Source: Patellaria atrata CBS 101060
Taxonomy: Eukaryota > Ascomycota > Dothideomycetes > Patellariales > Patellariaceae
Direction: 5' to 3'
NCBI GenBank assembly: GCA_010093705.1
Contig: MU006092.1
Span: 564,623-628,622 of the forward strand
DNA length: 64,000 bases
In this document: in pieces, positions 1-12,282 of the stretch
Layout: the number at the start of each line of letters is the position of its first letter
Position numbering within the stretch: the stretch's first letter is position 1
Notes under the pieces: model-generated
The model's database searches: none
The model's input: the letters and a program-made list of their open reading frames with translations, nothing else
What the model was told of the DNA's origin: nothing
Position numbers and translations under genes: made by a program

Positions 1-476
1 AACGCTGATGAGTATACCATGGGGCTCGGATACAGCAGTTGTGCCTTCGAATCCTGCATAACCAGCAAATAACGCCTAAGCCTTTCAGTCCCTTATTACG
101 CTAGTGATCAAGCATCTTACGGACTTCGGATACAAAAGCTTGACGATCAAGGTCAGGGGAGTTCTTAAGCCAGTCGATCCACTCAGCCGGGACAATAAAT
201 CTGGATCCTGGGGTCGTGATGATGCGAAATGGTCCATTGAACTACAGTTACCGTCAGTTGAGGCTACTTCTCTGCTGGGAATAGGAATCCACATACCCTT
301 CGAAAGCCTTCGATGATCAAACCGTTTGCGTCTTTCAGGAAAGCCTCATGGGCCTTCTCACGAGTCCAATCCCAAGGGTAGGCATTGATGACGGGGATAC
401 TGTCCGTCCTAGAGAAATTAAGGAATATAAGACTGAGAACAAGGCTCGAAAAAGAAACTAGTAGAGCGATCTTGAA
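1..476 (-). CDS. Cytochrome P450, N-terminal part (runs off left edge)
   Basis: Partial membrane-anchored monooxygenase. Reading leftward on the minus strand, exons 297..476, 121..241 and <1..53 join across introns 242..296 and 54..120 (GTATGT..TGTAG and GTAAGA..TGCAG). The first exon gives a hydrophobic segment (ALLVSFSSLVLSLIFLNF) and then INAYPWDW. The second gives FNGPFRIITTPGSRFIVPAE and WIDWLKNSPDLDRQAFVSE, and the third FEGTTAVSEPHGILISV. A membrane anchor followed by an F.I.T..G...VP..W block is the usual start of fungal secondary-metabolism P450s. The heme-binding Cys would lie beyond the window. The start is unresolved: an in-frame stop precedes position 476, so an upstream exon is missing or the 5' end is damaged. 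Substrate unknown. It is divergent from the aldehyde dehydrogenase. Confidence 0.72.
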
Positions 477-1565
477 CTAGGTAAGTAATTTAGGGCATAA
501 AGTGTTTCCTATCAGCTCAGGCATCATGATAGTAGGAGATTCAGCTATATTATTTGGCTTCTTATCTCAAATATAGCTGGCAAACGAGGAACCTTACTCC
601 ATCTTATAGAGTACAGATTCATAGGTATTGTGTTGATACTTAGACGATTGGATGAACTGGGCTATTTGATTAGTTCGAGTTGATGATTCAAGACAGCATC
701 ACGATGAACCATCACTTTCTTCCAATACTATTGGCCGAGTCACCACCAAGACCCTCGAGCATTTTGACAAGTACAAGGGTGTTTGTTTCTGGTGAATGTC
801 AATTTGGACTACCTAGATTTCACACTTTGATATCATTCAGTGGAAAATAAACCAAAAAAGCTATAGTCATCTTCACCGCCCTCCACAGACCACATAGCAT
901 TTGAGAAGACGATGTGCCTGTAAGGCCACCAGTGTCGCACATGTCCTTTCTAACATATGCGGTTAGAACTAGATCTACATAGTACTTCCGCACTCTTAGG
1001 CAGTTCCCACTCATTCATCTTTTGGGATTCTTCCATTCTTCATATTTATGAGCTCTAGGGTCACGATATACTACCGATCAATCTGTCTAATTCCGGATAC
1101 ACTAGGTAATAACTTGTTGGACTCCGTACAAAGCTTCTACTGTAGTCCCTAGTTCTCCTGGTGCATTAGAACTAGTCTAGAGTTCGGTTCGTCATCCTGG
1201 ATCCCCCTCCAACCCTTCTCCCGTCCCAAGTTGCTTCCCACCACCACCACCACCACCACCATCACCATCACCACTACCGCGATAGGGGTCGGAAATAGTA
1301 GAAGCATAGGAAGATATAGCGCCGCAATTCACCTACAGTAGTCGAAGCTAGAGATGCATAGAACTATGCAGTTCTCCCTTCCCGACTGTCGCCACGAGGG
1401 CGGGAATCCTGTCCGACAGCACCTCGTCTTCGATCGATTCCGTTGATTCGTTGCGCAAAACGCCTTCTCCTGTCGCCGAGAAAGAGTAACGCAGAAGTTC
1501 TTTTTCAGGTTGGCACATCAGCAGCCTAAAGAACGGTAGATGCATCCGTCTCACCCTCGGGTCGG
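477..1565. other. Intergenic, no supported gene
   Basis: Lies between the divergent P450 and aldehyde dehydrogenase genes. Short open frames occur but none shows a family pattern or plausible splicing. It contains the CAC microsatellite noted separately. Confidence 0.5.
1239..1276. repeat. (CAC)n microsatellite
   Basis: About twelve CAC triplets, the later ones interrupted by CAT and CAA-like steps, in non-coding sequence upstream of the aldehyde dehydrogenase. Confidence 0.9.
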
Positions 1566-1573
1566 TATATAAA
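1566..1573 (+). promoter_or_regulatory. TATA box of the aldehyde dehydrogenase gene
   Basis: A perfect TATATAAA lies about 145 bp upstream of the ATG at 1715. That leaves room for a roughly 110 nt leader. Confidence 0.5.
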
Positions 1574-1714
1574 GTATGCTGTGCCTCTCGGATACAGTAG
1601 CGATACATTGTTGCGCCATTGTTCGTTAAACAAGACTATAATACCCGTCTTGATTTATTTCCTTACTCTGAAAGAAATTTGAACTACAGAGAACAATTCG
1701 AAGAATACTACGAT

Positions 1715-3640
1715 ATGGCCCCAGTTGCTTTCAATGACAGCGGTAGCGTCAATGGTCCTGCAGACCTTGATTTCACCAAATTTTATAATGTTATCAATGG
1801 GAAGTTAACATCAACTAAAGTCACCAGACATGGTGTCAATCCTGCCACACTTAAAGATCTTCCAGAAGTTCCAGTTTCTACACGGGAAGATGTAGATGCT
1901 GCTATGAAGGCTGCGGAAGCGGCTTTTAAGCCCTGGGCAACCACATCCTACGATGAACGGAGAAAACTTGTACTTGCCTTCGGTGACGAGTTTGAGAGAC
2001 AGATTGGATCTTTCGTCAAGTTTCTTACTAAGGAACAGGGGAAACCTGTGAGTATCTGGAATATAACTCATCACAGTCCTCACATTGTCCCATATAGTTA
2101 CTGTTGTCCCTGTCTGAGTCTGAACGTAAAGTCCAAATATGAGCAGTCTGTAGAATATATTATATCGATCTATACATGCTAACGTTACGCTATTACAGAC
2201 TCACCTTGCCCGGCTAGAATGCGGTGCTGTCCAAAAATGGATCAAAGCCCTCTCCGCCCTTGACTTCGAAGAAGAACTAATCTCAGAGACCGAAGAAAGA
2301 CAAACAATCATCCGCTACACCCCGCTCGGCGTCGTGGTCGGCATAGTCCCCTGGAACTTCCCCGTGCAGCTCGCAGTCGGCAAGATCGCTCCCTCCCTCT
2401 TAACCGGGAACCCGATCATCATCAAGCCCTCCCCATTCACCCCCTACTGTGGGTTGAAGCTAGGCGAACTAGCGCAGAAGTTCTTCCCTCCGGGTGTGGT
2501 GCAAGTGTTGAGCGGTGACGACAATTTGGGTCCTTGGTTGACGGCTCATCCCACACCTGCTAAGGTCAGCTTTACGGGGTCTTCGGCGACGGGGAAGAAG
2601 GTCATGGAGAGTGCAAGTAAAACTCTGAAGAGGGTGACGCTTGAACTGTAAGTCTGCGTATCTATACCACCTTATCCCATCCATCCCTTACCCATTGCGA
2701 CACCCCTCGCCTACCGTGAGCTCGCCCAAATATATCTTCAAGCATACAACACANNNNNNNNNNNNNNNNNNNNNNNNNNNNNNNNNNNNNNNNNNNNNNN
2801 NNNNNNNNNNNNNNNNNNNNNNNNNNNNNNNNNNNNNNNNNNNNNNNNNNNNNNNNNNNNNNNNNNNNACCCCAGCGGCGGCAACGATCCCGCCATAATC
2901 TGCCCCGACATCGACATCGCCGCCACAGCCCCCAAAATCGCCTCCCTCGCCTTCCTCAACTCCGGCCAAACCTGTGCAGCTATAAAACGCATCTACGTCC
3001 ACTCGTCCATCTACGCCGCCTTCCTCGCCGCCATGGTGGCCTTCACGCGCACCCTCCGCGTCGGGCCCGGTACTGAGGACGGCGTTGCGCTTGGCCCGAT
3101 ACAAAATGCTGCGCAGTATGAGAAGGTGCGGTCGTTTTTCACGGACTTGGAGAACGATGGGTCGAAGATCGCTGTTGGTGGGGATGGGGATGGGGAGGGG
3201 GAGGAGGGGAAGGGGTATTTTGTTAGGCCTACTATCGTCGATAATCCTCCCTCGGACGCGAGAGTCGTGGTTGAGGAAGCGTTTGGTAAAAACTCTTTCC
3301 TAAACCCCCCCCCCCTAAAAAAAAAACCGTCACTTCTAACACCCGAACCCCAGGCCCCCTCCTCCCCCTCCTCCCCTGGACGCACGAACGCTCCGTCATA
3401 GCCCGCGCCAACAGCTCTAAGATGGGCCTCGGCGCCTCCGTCTGGTCCCGCGACGTGGAGCGCGCGAACCGCATCGCACGCCAGCTGGACGCCGGCAGCG
3501 TGTGGGTGAACGCGCACCTGGCGCTAGACCCGCGCGCCCCGTTCGGCGGACACAAGGAGAGTGGGATCGGGGTCGAGTGGGGTGTTCAGGGGTTGAGGGG
3601 GTTTTGTAATTGTCAGACGCTTTATTTGGGGAGGGTGTGA
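1715..3640 (+). CDS. Aldehyde dehydrogenase (NAD(P)+ dependent)
   Basis: Oxidises an aldehyde to the acid; substrate not predictable. Exons 1715..2047, 2199..2647, 2876..3285 and 3354..3640 give 492 aa, the normal family length. The frame is open to 1619, but that codon is TTG, and the first ATG is at 1715 (MAPVAFNDSG). The cofactor-binding block VVVGIVPWNFPVQLA is followed by FTGSSATGKK. The catalytic general base is Glu260 in LEL|GGNDP, split by the second intron. The nucleophile is Cys294 in NSGQTCAA. The motif EEAFGPLLPLL spans the third intron. There is no targeting peptide, so it is probably cytosolic. Intron 2 (2648..2875) holds an assembly gap, but both splice sites survive and the reading frame is intact. 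The third intron has C and A homopolymers. Confidence 0.93.
2754..2868. other. Assembly gap (115 N)
   Basis: A run of N entirely inside intron 2 of the aldehyde dehydrogenase (2648..2875), so no coding sequence is lost. Gap length may be an estimate. Confidence 0.98.
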
Positions 3641-3902
3641 TGGTTCTTTGATGGGTTGGGATGGGGATGGAGTCTGATCTTTTTGGTTCTATGGGGACTC
3701 GTACAGTGCAGGAGGATGGATTGAGATGGAAGGAAGGTTATTCAGCATAGAGAGCTAATACGGTATCTAAAGGAGCGACGATGCAATAAAGAAAGTAAAC
3801 CCCACGGGTAAGAAACGAGCAACACATCTTACCCCTTATCCCAAAATCCATGCAGTCAAAGATTCTCCTCCTCCTTCCGTTGACCCCTTTCCCCATCCCG
3901 CT

Positions 3903-6900
3903 CTACAGAAAAGCCACACTATCCCCCTCACCCGCTCCACCCCAACCCCCCCGTCCCCTCAAACTCCCCCACCGCCCCTCATTCTCCACACTAACAACCT
4001 TCTTTCCGCGTCCCTCACCCATCCTGATCCCGCTCCCTCCCCTCCCCGCACCATCCTCTCTACTCCCCGTACTCGCATTACTGATCACGCTAAGGGGCGT
4101 CCTCCCCCTGCGGCCCCGGACCCTCAGACTATCATAACTCTTCCGATTCTCCAGCTTCGAGCGTCTCGCTTGCGATATGCGTCCGCTTACCGCGATGGCT
4201 ACTTCCTCGATCGTCGGCTCCTCGAGGACGCCGTAGCCGGTGACGTTGCCGGTGGCGTCGCGGTGGAGCGTCGGTGTCGCTGCTGCGTTGTCCTTTCGGT
4301 GGTACAGACAGAGCTGCTGCTGCGGTTGTTGCTGCTGTTCTTTGAGGCGGCGGCGGCCGGTGCGGGTGAGAATTGGTGGCGGGCCCGGGAGGACGAAGGA
4401 GTCTTCGTCCCTCGTGACGGGTCCTTCTTCTACTTCCTCTAAGGTGGAGGTGTAGGACTCATAGTCATCGTCGTTGTCGTCTGGGAGGATCGTGATTTCG
4501 TGATCGACGCTTTTGGACGGCGAGGAGTGTTGAGAGTAGATACTCGAGACCTCTGTCGCGCTGCCGAATTGGCGGCTGCTTTTTGCAGTCGAGGGTACTG
4601 AACAGGGATATCCCTCGGCGTGGCTGAGGAGACGCTGGTGCCATCTTTTGCGAGGTCGGGATGAAGGTTCAGCTGATGATGCCGTACAGGTCGTCGCTAC
4701 GCTCTTTTGCGTTCGGTGTCGGCGCAGACTATCGGGAAATAAGGGGTTAGGTTCTAGTACGGATGTGGATGCCAGGCCAGGTGCTTGGTGGACCCCGGAG
4801 CTGGCGCGTGACGAGCCTCCCCCTGCAGCGAAGAAAGGAGAAGTGCGTGAAGCGCGGTTCTTGATGAACGAGTCTCGCTTCTCTTGGATAGACCGGCGGT
4901 CAGGGCCACCATCGGGTGTCGCAGAGAGCATGCGAATGCTTTTATATCTACGATCTAGTGGAAGAGATTTATGCCCTAGTCCCCTCAATGAAGACCTTGG
5001 AGGGGGAACGAGTAGAGTACTGGGAGCCCTCGAAAGCATGTCAGTTGATTGTGTATCATAAGTGCTGACACTATTGCAGTGGCATCTATGAGGAACATAG
5101 ACACTGCTCATGCTACTGCGTAGCCCTCGCACAGGTGAACCGTATGTTCCTCTGCCGTGTCCCAATCCTGAAAGGCGTCTGTTAACAGGGAGCCCGATAT
5201 TTCTCGTAATGGATGTGCGTGTGCTCTTTCTGTAATGCTGTGGACGGCTCTTAGTTAGAGTTGACGACTCAGATACGCGAGACATTCGTGCAAGTTCCGT
5301 AGGGATCTTCATTGATTCGCTAGGATTATGTCTGTGAGCAGTTACAGAATCCCCGTATGAACGATCAAAATCTTTAAGTATTGCTGCCTCATTATCGCCA
5401 AGCGATATTGCTAATGAATTCGGTCTATCTTTTAACTCACGAACAGACTTCATGGGTAGTACAATATCGATCTGTGGAGGGCGTTCCGGTGTTCTAATTA
5501 CCACCTCTTGAGGACCCTTTTCCAAATCATCTCCATTCCCATCCAGGTTATTGTTTGGCCATTGATCTACCTGGATGATTGGTCTTGAGATCTCAGGCTT
5601 TTTTATACCCCTGTTCTTTCTTCTCCAGCTAATCGGACGTCGACAGAATAGAATAGAGAGTACTAAAGCAAGGATAGCAACAACGATACATGGTACAGTA
5701 GCCGCGATGATTGTAACGATCTTAGATTTTGAATGGCCGTTGTGGGAATCCTCATCGCTACCTGACTCTGAAGAGGACGCTTCATTCTTTGACGAATGGT
5801 CATCTGTCGTATCGATCCCTTGATCAAAAGCTGTAGGGTCAACAGAATGGACGTTGATCTCAAGAGCTTGAGATTCTCCAGAGGAAGAGTTCGGTTCGGT
5901 AGCTATTATCGAGCCAGTAATAGTTCCTGGTTTCACATCCTGAGGGACTTCACCGTAGATGGTAAGAGACTGCGGGTCAAAATGAAGCCATTTGCCAGTA
6001 TCACCCAAAGATACTGTAATATCGACATCTGGTCTACTGAACATGGCCCTATCGATCGTATAATTAAAGTGCTGTCCTTGAGTTACATTTAAAGGCTCTA
6101 GCTGGTGATGGAAAAAACCACCATGCAAGGCCAAATGAATGGTAGTAGTAGCAGTATGTCCGTATACATCGTGCACCGTTACCTTGATTACATTCAACTT
6201 ATTGTCTTCCGCTAATGTACCGGTAATAGAAAGTGTGCCTGGATCGAAGGAGAGCCCGGAGGGGAGTTCCGCACTGGCACTCTGGATATCACTATCCTTG
6301 CATTTTTGGCCATTCAATAATATCTGATCTCGAAGTGAACTGAAGTGAATCGAAGCACCCTTCTGAACGTTCAGGTATTGGTCTTGCTTCTCAAACGCAA
6401 GCTCAGTACTGATCACCGTGACATTAAAGGAGAACCAAGCTGAAGCGAATCCAGGTATATCCGATGCGATCAACATTAACCCAAAAGTTCGTGGTAGATT
6501 GTTCATACTGGGAACTTTCCCAGAGAAGCGTAAGGCTTTTGAATCGAATGAGATCCACGAAGGGAGAGGAGTGTGGTCCTCCATGGTCGAGTAATAGGAC
6601 AAACTCTTCCCATTTCCATCGAATAGATTGGAAGGAAAAGATATTTGAAGGTCTGACATCGCAAATGCTGAGACGCTATTGGATCCTGTCGCAGGTCCAT
6701 CCTTCTCAAGCACATCCTGAACGTTCACGGTCGCCGAAGGAGCCGCATCTGCAACTACGACGAGTGTGGGTTGTAGTACGGCAGCTCCACTGGAATCTGC
6801 AGCGGTCAGAGTGAACGAAGTAGTTCCAAGGTCGCTCGTTCCAGGGGTACCCCACAATGTGCGAGTAGCGCTATCAAGAGACAACCATGCTGGTCCTCCC

Positions 6901-7079
6901 GAGATAGTATACTGGATATTGTTTGAAATAGGCGCAAACGTTGCTAATGGGAATTGAAACCAAAAAAATTGTCCGACTCGAGCCACAGGAGGCACTTGAG
7001 AGTTCAGAGGAAGCGCAACTTGAAGTGCTAGTGCTGTCACGTCGCAAAGCAGGAAGAAGATGAGAGCGACTTGAAGCAT
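3903..7079 (-). CDS. AXL2: Axl2-like cadherin-domain polarity receptor
   Basis: Single-pass plasma-membrane protein related to yeast Axl2/Bud10, which marks the axial budding site and interacts with septins and Bud4. The gene has one coding exon and encodes 1058 aa. Residues 1-19 are a signal peptide. About 430 extracellular residues follow, made of repeated cadherin-like (CADG) modules, each ending in a pattern such as PAWLSLDSATRTLWGTP, PSWISFDSKALRFSGKVP or LPSGLSFDPGTLSITGTL. They carry several N-glycosylation sites. A helix at about 451-476 is followed by basic CRRPISWRRKNRG. The roughly 580-residue cytoplasmic tail is rich in Ser and Arg, with a Gln/Pro run near its end. This architecture matches Axl2 homologues of filamentous fungi, where the role is in septation and conidiation (family knowledge). 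The final ~90 residues are low-complexity Gly/Arg-rich. Confidence 0.88.
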   Translation of the reverse strand: MLQVALIFFLLCDVTALALQVALPLNSQVPPVARVGQFFWFQFPLATFAPISNNIQYTISGGPAWLSLDSATRTLWGTPGTSDLGTTSFTLTAADSSGAAVLQPTLVVVADAAPSATVNVQDVLEKDGPATGSNSVSAFAMSDLQISFPSNLFDGNGKSLSYYSTMEDHTPLPSWISFDSKALRFSGKVPSMNNLPRTFGLMLIASDIPGFASAWFSFNVTVISTELAFEKQDQYLNVQKGASIHFSSLRDQILLNGQKCKDSDIQSASAELPSGLSFDPGTLSITGTLAEDNKLNVIKVTVHDVYGHTATTTIHLALHGGFFHHQLEPLNVTQGQHFNYTIDRAMFSRPDVDITVSLGDTGKWLHFDPQSLTIYGEVPQDVKPGTITGSIIATEPNSSSGESQALEINVHSVDPTAFDQGIDTTDDHSSKNEASSSESGSDEDSHNGHSKSKIVTIIAATVPCIVVAILALVLSILFCRRPISWRRKNRGIKKPEISRPIIQVDQWPNNNLDGNGDDLEKGPQEVVIRTPERPPQIDIVLPMKSVRELKDRPNSLAISLGDNEAAILKDFDRSYGDSVTAHRHNPSESMKIPTELARMSRVSESSTLTKSRPQHYRKSTRTSITRNIGLPVNRRLSGLGHGRGTYGSPVRGLRSSMSSVYVPHRCHCNSVSTYDTQSTDMLSRAPSTLLVPPPRSSLRGLGHKSLPLDRRYKSIRMLSATPDGGPDRRSIQEKRDSFIKNRASRTSPFFAAGGGSSRASSGVHQAPGLASTSVLEPNPLFPDSLRRHRTQKSVATTCTASSAEPSSRPRKRWHQRLLSHAEGYPCSVPSTAKSSRQFGSATEVSSIYSQHSSPSKSVDHEITILPDDNDDDYESYTSTLEEVEEGPVTRDEDSFVLPGPPPILTRTGRRRLKEQQQQPQQQLCLYHRKDNAAATPTLHRDATGNVTGYGVLEEPTIEEVAIAVSGRISQARRSKLENRKSYDSLRVRGRRGRTPLSVISNASTGSREDGAGRGGSGIRMGEGRGKKVVSVENEGRWGSLRGRGGWGGAGEGDSVAFL

Positions 7080-7085
7080 TGTGTC

Positions 7086-7138
7086 CTAAACCCGGATTCT
7101 GTCAGCCGAGTACTGAGGTTCTGCTAAGATATACTCAC
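7086..7138 (-). other. Probable 5'-leader intron of the AXL2 gene
   Basis: On the minus strand a GTGAGT donor, a GGCTGAC branch-point-like sequence and a GTTTAG acceptor frame 53 nt that end six bases before the AXL2 ATG. Confidence 0.55.
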
Positions 7139-8196
7139 CTGTCTAACTAAAAGTACTCTATCGCCCCTGATATACTCAACAAGATCCTGCTGTTATAGAA
7201 ATTTCTGCCAGATATAATACATGAATTGTGAAGAGATTTTTTTTTTTTGATACAGATGAAAGAAACGGAAATGAACTGAAGTAGCTTGGAGTACGGTAGC
7301 AGGCCAATCTACGCGTATTTCGCGGCCTCATCGCGTACATATTTGCGTGATACCAGCCCTGGGGAGGTTGGCGTGCCATTGGAATGTAAGAATGAATAGC
7401 CTGCCTTTGAGCTCAACCGGGCAATATCGCAAGGGGTGTAATGAGAACATTACCTACCCGCCTCCTTACCACATCTTAAGAATGTTAAGTCTGAGCATCT
7501 ATGAAGGAGTTGAGTCTATGTAAATACAGTGCGGAATATGAAATAGAGGACTCTATGGATAGCGCATGACGCTATAGAAGACTAACAACTACAGAGAGTG
7601 TCAACTTAATACTAACTGAGATCTCAACATCTAATAACAAATATTAGATCATTAATTGAGTTTACGTCCTCGTCCTTTGAATTTCCAGGCATTGTACGGT
7701 ATGGTACTTCATTCGAGGTACCAGGAAACGAATCGTATTTCATTGAGATACAAGGTGATAAATCATCAAACACGTTGAGTCCACTATTAGCCCATTAAAC
7801 GCTCAAGTGATATCTGGAGAATCACTGTTGGATACGACTCTGATGGATGGAGGTGAGACGAGGGTGTCGGGATGAGGATGAGGTCGAAGATTTCCGCAAT
7901 CTTGGCAGTGTCCTGGCAACTACAGTGTATTTTTGAATGAATTTCGTCCGGGATTGAAATCTATGTGAGTATAATTATTGATAATGTTGGATGTAGTCGA
8001 CACCTACTAGATTTTAGAAATTATTCTCTGCTATACTTTCCCATAATGCGTGACTGCTTTTACTCTCAGGTAATGAAGGGTTCAGAGGAATTTCATCATA
8101 TCATACTGTATCATTCAAAACGCTATCAAACCTAATATGTACAGGGTGTCATCTGCGTCTTAAACTCATACAAACTCATACTCCTTATTTAATAGT
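7139..8196. other. Intergenic, AXL2 upstream and GDH 3' region
   Basis: AT-rich sequence with a poly-T run near 7239. No protein-like frame, RNA gene or repeat was recognised. Confidence 0.55.
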
Positions 8197-9868
<1,672 letters not shown>

Positions 9869-11088
9869 TGTGGATGGTAGACAACAAAGTACAAATATCA
9901 ATTGGGTATCAAACAAGTTTATTGGTAGAACAGACTGTAGTATAGACCGAATTAAAGTGAGATGAAGGAAAAAGGATGGGCGTGAGGCCAGAGATATTTA
10001 TCAACAGAGGAAAAGCAATGCTACAAGAGATGGCGGATTAGAACTAGCATTGAAGAACGTCACCCCTCAGGACCGTTCTCGCGCTTCCCCCCAGATCCCC
10101 GGCGGGGCGAAGGTTGTCCGCCAGGTGAGATGTAGCTGTAATTGGTCGAGAGGCATTTTCGCAGGTGTTTAGGAACCTTTAGGGTGGCCGTATCTCGAAG
10201 AAAGTCGGGACCGAGGAGACATTGTTAGAAGCTCTTGTGTGATACCTTCAAGAGAGACTTTCTTCATCCTTATCTTATCGCTGTAATAACATTGGATGGA
10301 TGAAACCGGAGGGGAGTTTGTTAGATATCGTTGGAAATCGTAACCACTTATCCAATCATTGTTAGAACCTGCCCATCAGTTTCTCGCCTTGAGTATTCTC
10401 ATTGCCAATTCGTCAGGGTCATCACCGAAAGTCGCTAACAGTTCTCATTACTGAAACTTAACTGAACCCGTGGGAAGCGAAGAGTTTTTTAAGCAGTCTT
10501 TTAGAGCCTATGCCGCGCCGTGCGGTTTCGCACCGAACCTTTTGGGTAATTCTTTACGTACAATAGTGAAGCCACCTAGTTTTAGGGCACGGGAGGTTTA
10601 CGATGAGAATGTGGGATGAGGGGAATAATAAAGAGGGACATTCTCTCCGTGGGAGCCTGTGAGGGAGTCCAGAGGAGCTGGAAGTGGCTGGAAGCTATGG
10701 CCCCTCTAGACCCTCGATTAAAGACGAGAAATTTTGCACCCACCGATAACCTTTTGCATGATGGGCTCTCACTCTCCAACACAAGAACATCTCGAAATCC
10801 TACTTCAACCCACCACCCGTGACCGGCCTTTGCATTCATGTACAGAACAGTACAGGGACAGAATATTCCGTCGCCAACATTTCACACCGGGTCACGCGCA
10901 AATGCTCCAGGGGATGTAACTTTCAGCTGGATTTGAGGGCTTGCATGTACCTACAATACTTACCCGACTTGATATCTTGTACGACCGGAGTGCTGGGAGG
11001 AATCGCTTGACTCTCCCGCCTTCCCCCACGACGGATTGACCACGACTTATTGCTATAGAAAATACCACCCTCATGCATTCTCTAGCAT
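9869..11088. other. Intergenic, GDH promoter and 3' flank of aldo/keto reductase
   Basis: No supported gene. It includes a long upstream region of the glutamate dehydrogenase with paired GATA sites and a CCCCGGCGGGG palindrome-like GC block near 10096. Confidence 0.5.
10269..10279 (-). promoter_or_regulatory. Two overlapping GATAAG motifs upstream of gdhA
   Basis: On the minus strand, the gene's own strand, the sequence reads GATAAGATAAG, two abutting HGATAR sites about 400 bp before the gdhA ATG. Closely spaced pairs are the preferred target of AreA/NIT2 nitrogen regulators (family knowledge). Occupancy is inferred. Confidence 0.5.
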
Positions 11089-12282
11089 TCATGGACAGTC
11101 TGTGGGGTCCCAATCTGCAAAGATTTTCACATATCAGCTTAGGAACACACTTCAACCTACATCTCGCACGATTCTCATCCGAGATACGGACCGACTTACC
11201 AGTGACTAGATTCTCATCAAGATTATCCAAGGCCTTCATGTCCTCCTCGTCAATCTCGAACCCGTCAATATCAGCATTCTCGATTATCCGCTGTCTCTTC
11301 ACGCTTTTAGGCAACGGGACATATCCATGCTGCAAACTCCACCGTACTAGAAGTTGCGCAGGAGTGCAATTGTACTTTTTAGAAAGAGAGACGATTTTTG
11401 GATGCTTCATCCGAAGAGCACGGGTAAGGGGCGCGTAGGCCTCTACAATGATTCCGTTCTGTGCGCAGAAGTGCGTTATATCCGTTCTAGTATTGAACGG
11501 ATGGACTTCTATTTGATTCACAGTTGGCATGATACGCGGTTCAGAGTTTATCAACTCCTGCAGCTGTTACACAATGTGTTATCAGTTCACAGAACAGGGT
11601 AGGTAAGTTGGAGGAGAATTTTTTTGTAGCTCACATGCTTCACGCCATAGTTACTGACACCTCCGCTTCTAATCTCACCGTCGTCAATGGCGTCTTCAAC
11701 TGCCTTCCAACACTCAAGTCTGGCTTTCTTTCCTCCGTACGGGCTGTGTAGGAGGAAAAGATCGATGTAACCAAGTCCACACGCATATAGAGATTTCTTG
11801 ATGGATTGGCGTGTAGCGTTGTATGAAGTATTGGATGCTAGTTTCGTTGTAAAATGAACATCTTCCCGAGTGAGTCCTGAGGTGTCTGCCTCGCTCGATA
11901 GAAACGCTGCTATTGCTCGACCCACCTCTCTCTCATTGTGGTACATTTGGGCCGAATCGATACTATTGCACCAGAAGAGGTCAATTAAAATTCAATTAGA
12001 CATTCTGGATAAATATTGATATTCCGAAACGTACGCTCTATATCCGGCCTAATGTTTCGATTTAGCTAGCTAGAATCAATAAGTAGATTGACTCACCTCC
12101 AATGCCGACTTTACTGCTTGAACGGTCTCGTTACCCGAAGTCAGATATACTCCGAGATGAATCTGGGGCATTGATAACCCATTCGATAGCTGAATTCGTT
12201 AGCTTTTTTGTGCAAGCTGTCTTGAGCAACCGTGGATGCTTACTTTGACGCGGGTAGCGAGTGAAAACGACTTTTGTGCCAT
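11089..12282 (-). CDS. Aldo/keto reductase (short-chain alcohol type)
   Basis: NADPH-dependent carbonyl reductase with a TIM-barrel fold. Six minus-strand exons, 12244..12282, 12097..12189, 12035..12048, 11635..11962, 11200..11563 and 11089..11114, give 287 aa, normal for AKR families 3 and 5. Exon 3 is only 14 nt and encodes AGYR; exon 6 is 26 nt and adds WDPTDCP, the usual C-terminal signature. The tetrad is visible: Asp51 and Tyr56 in [10 protein letters not shown], Lys89 in FTTKLAS, His121 in [10 protein letters not shown]. The cofactor segment [17 protein letters not shown] is present. The N-terminus is [16 protein letters not shown]. Substrate unknown; homologues act on alpha-keto esters or glycerol-type aldehydes. 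The next gene downstream is gdhA, same strand. Confidence 0.92.

Noticed and set aside
1348-1608. 86-codon minus frame overlapping the aldehyde dehydrogenase promoter
   Set aside because: Overlaps the TATA box of the plus-strand gene and shows no family pattern.
3301-3330. Possible frameshift from C and A homopolymers in the aldehyde dehydrogenase
   Set aside because: The homopolymers are inside intron 3 (3286-3353); the coding frame is continuous on either side.
4648-5061. 137-codon plus frame inside AXL2
   Set aside because: Antisense shadow of the long Ser/Arg-rich cytoplasmic tail.
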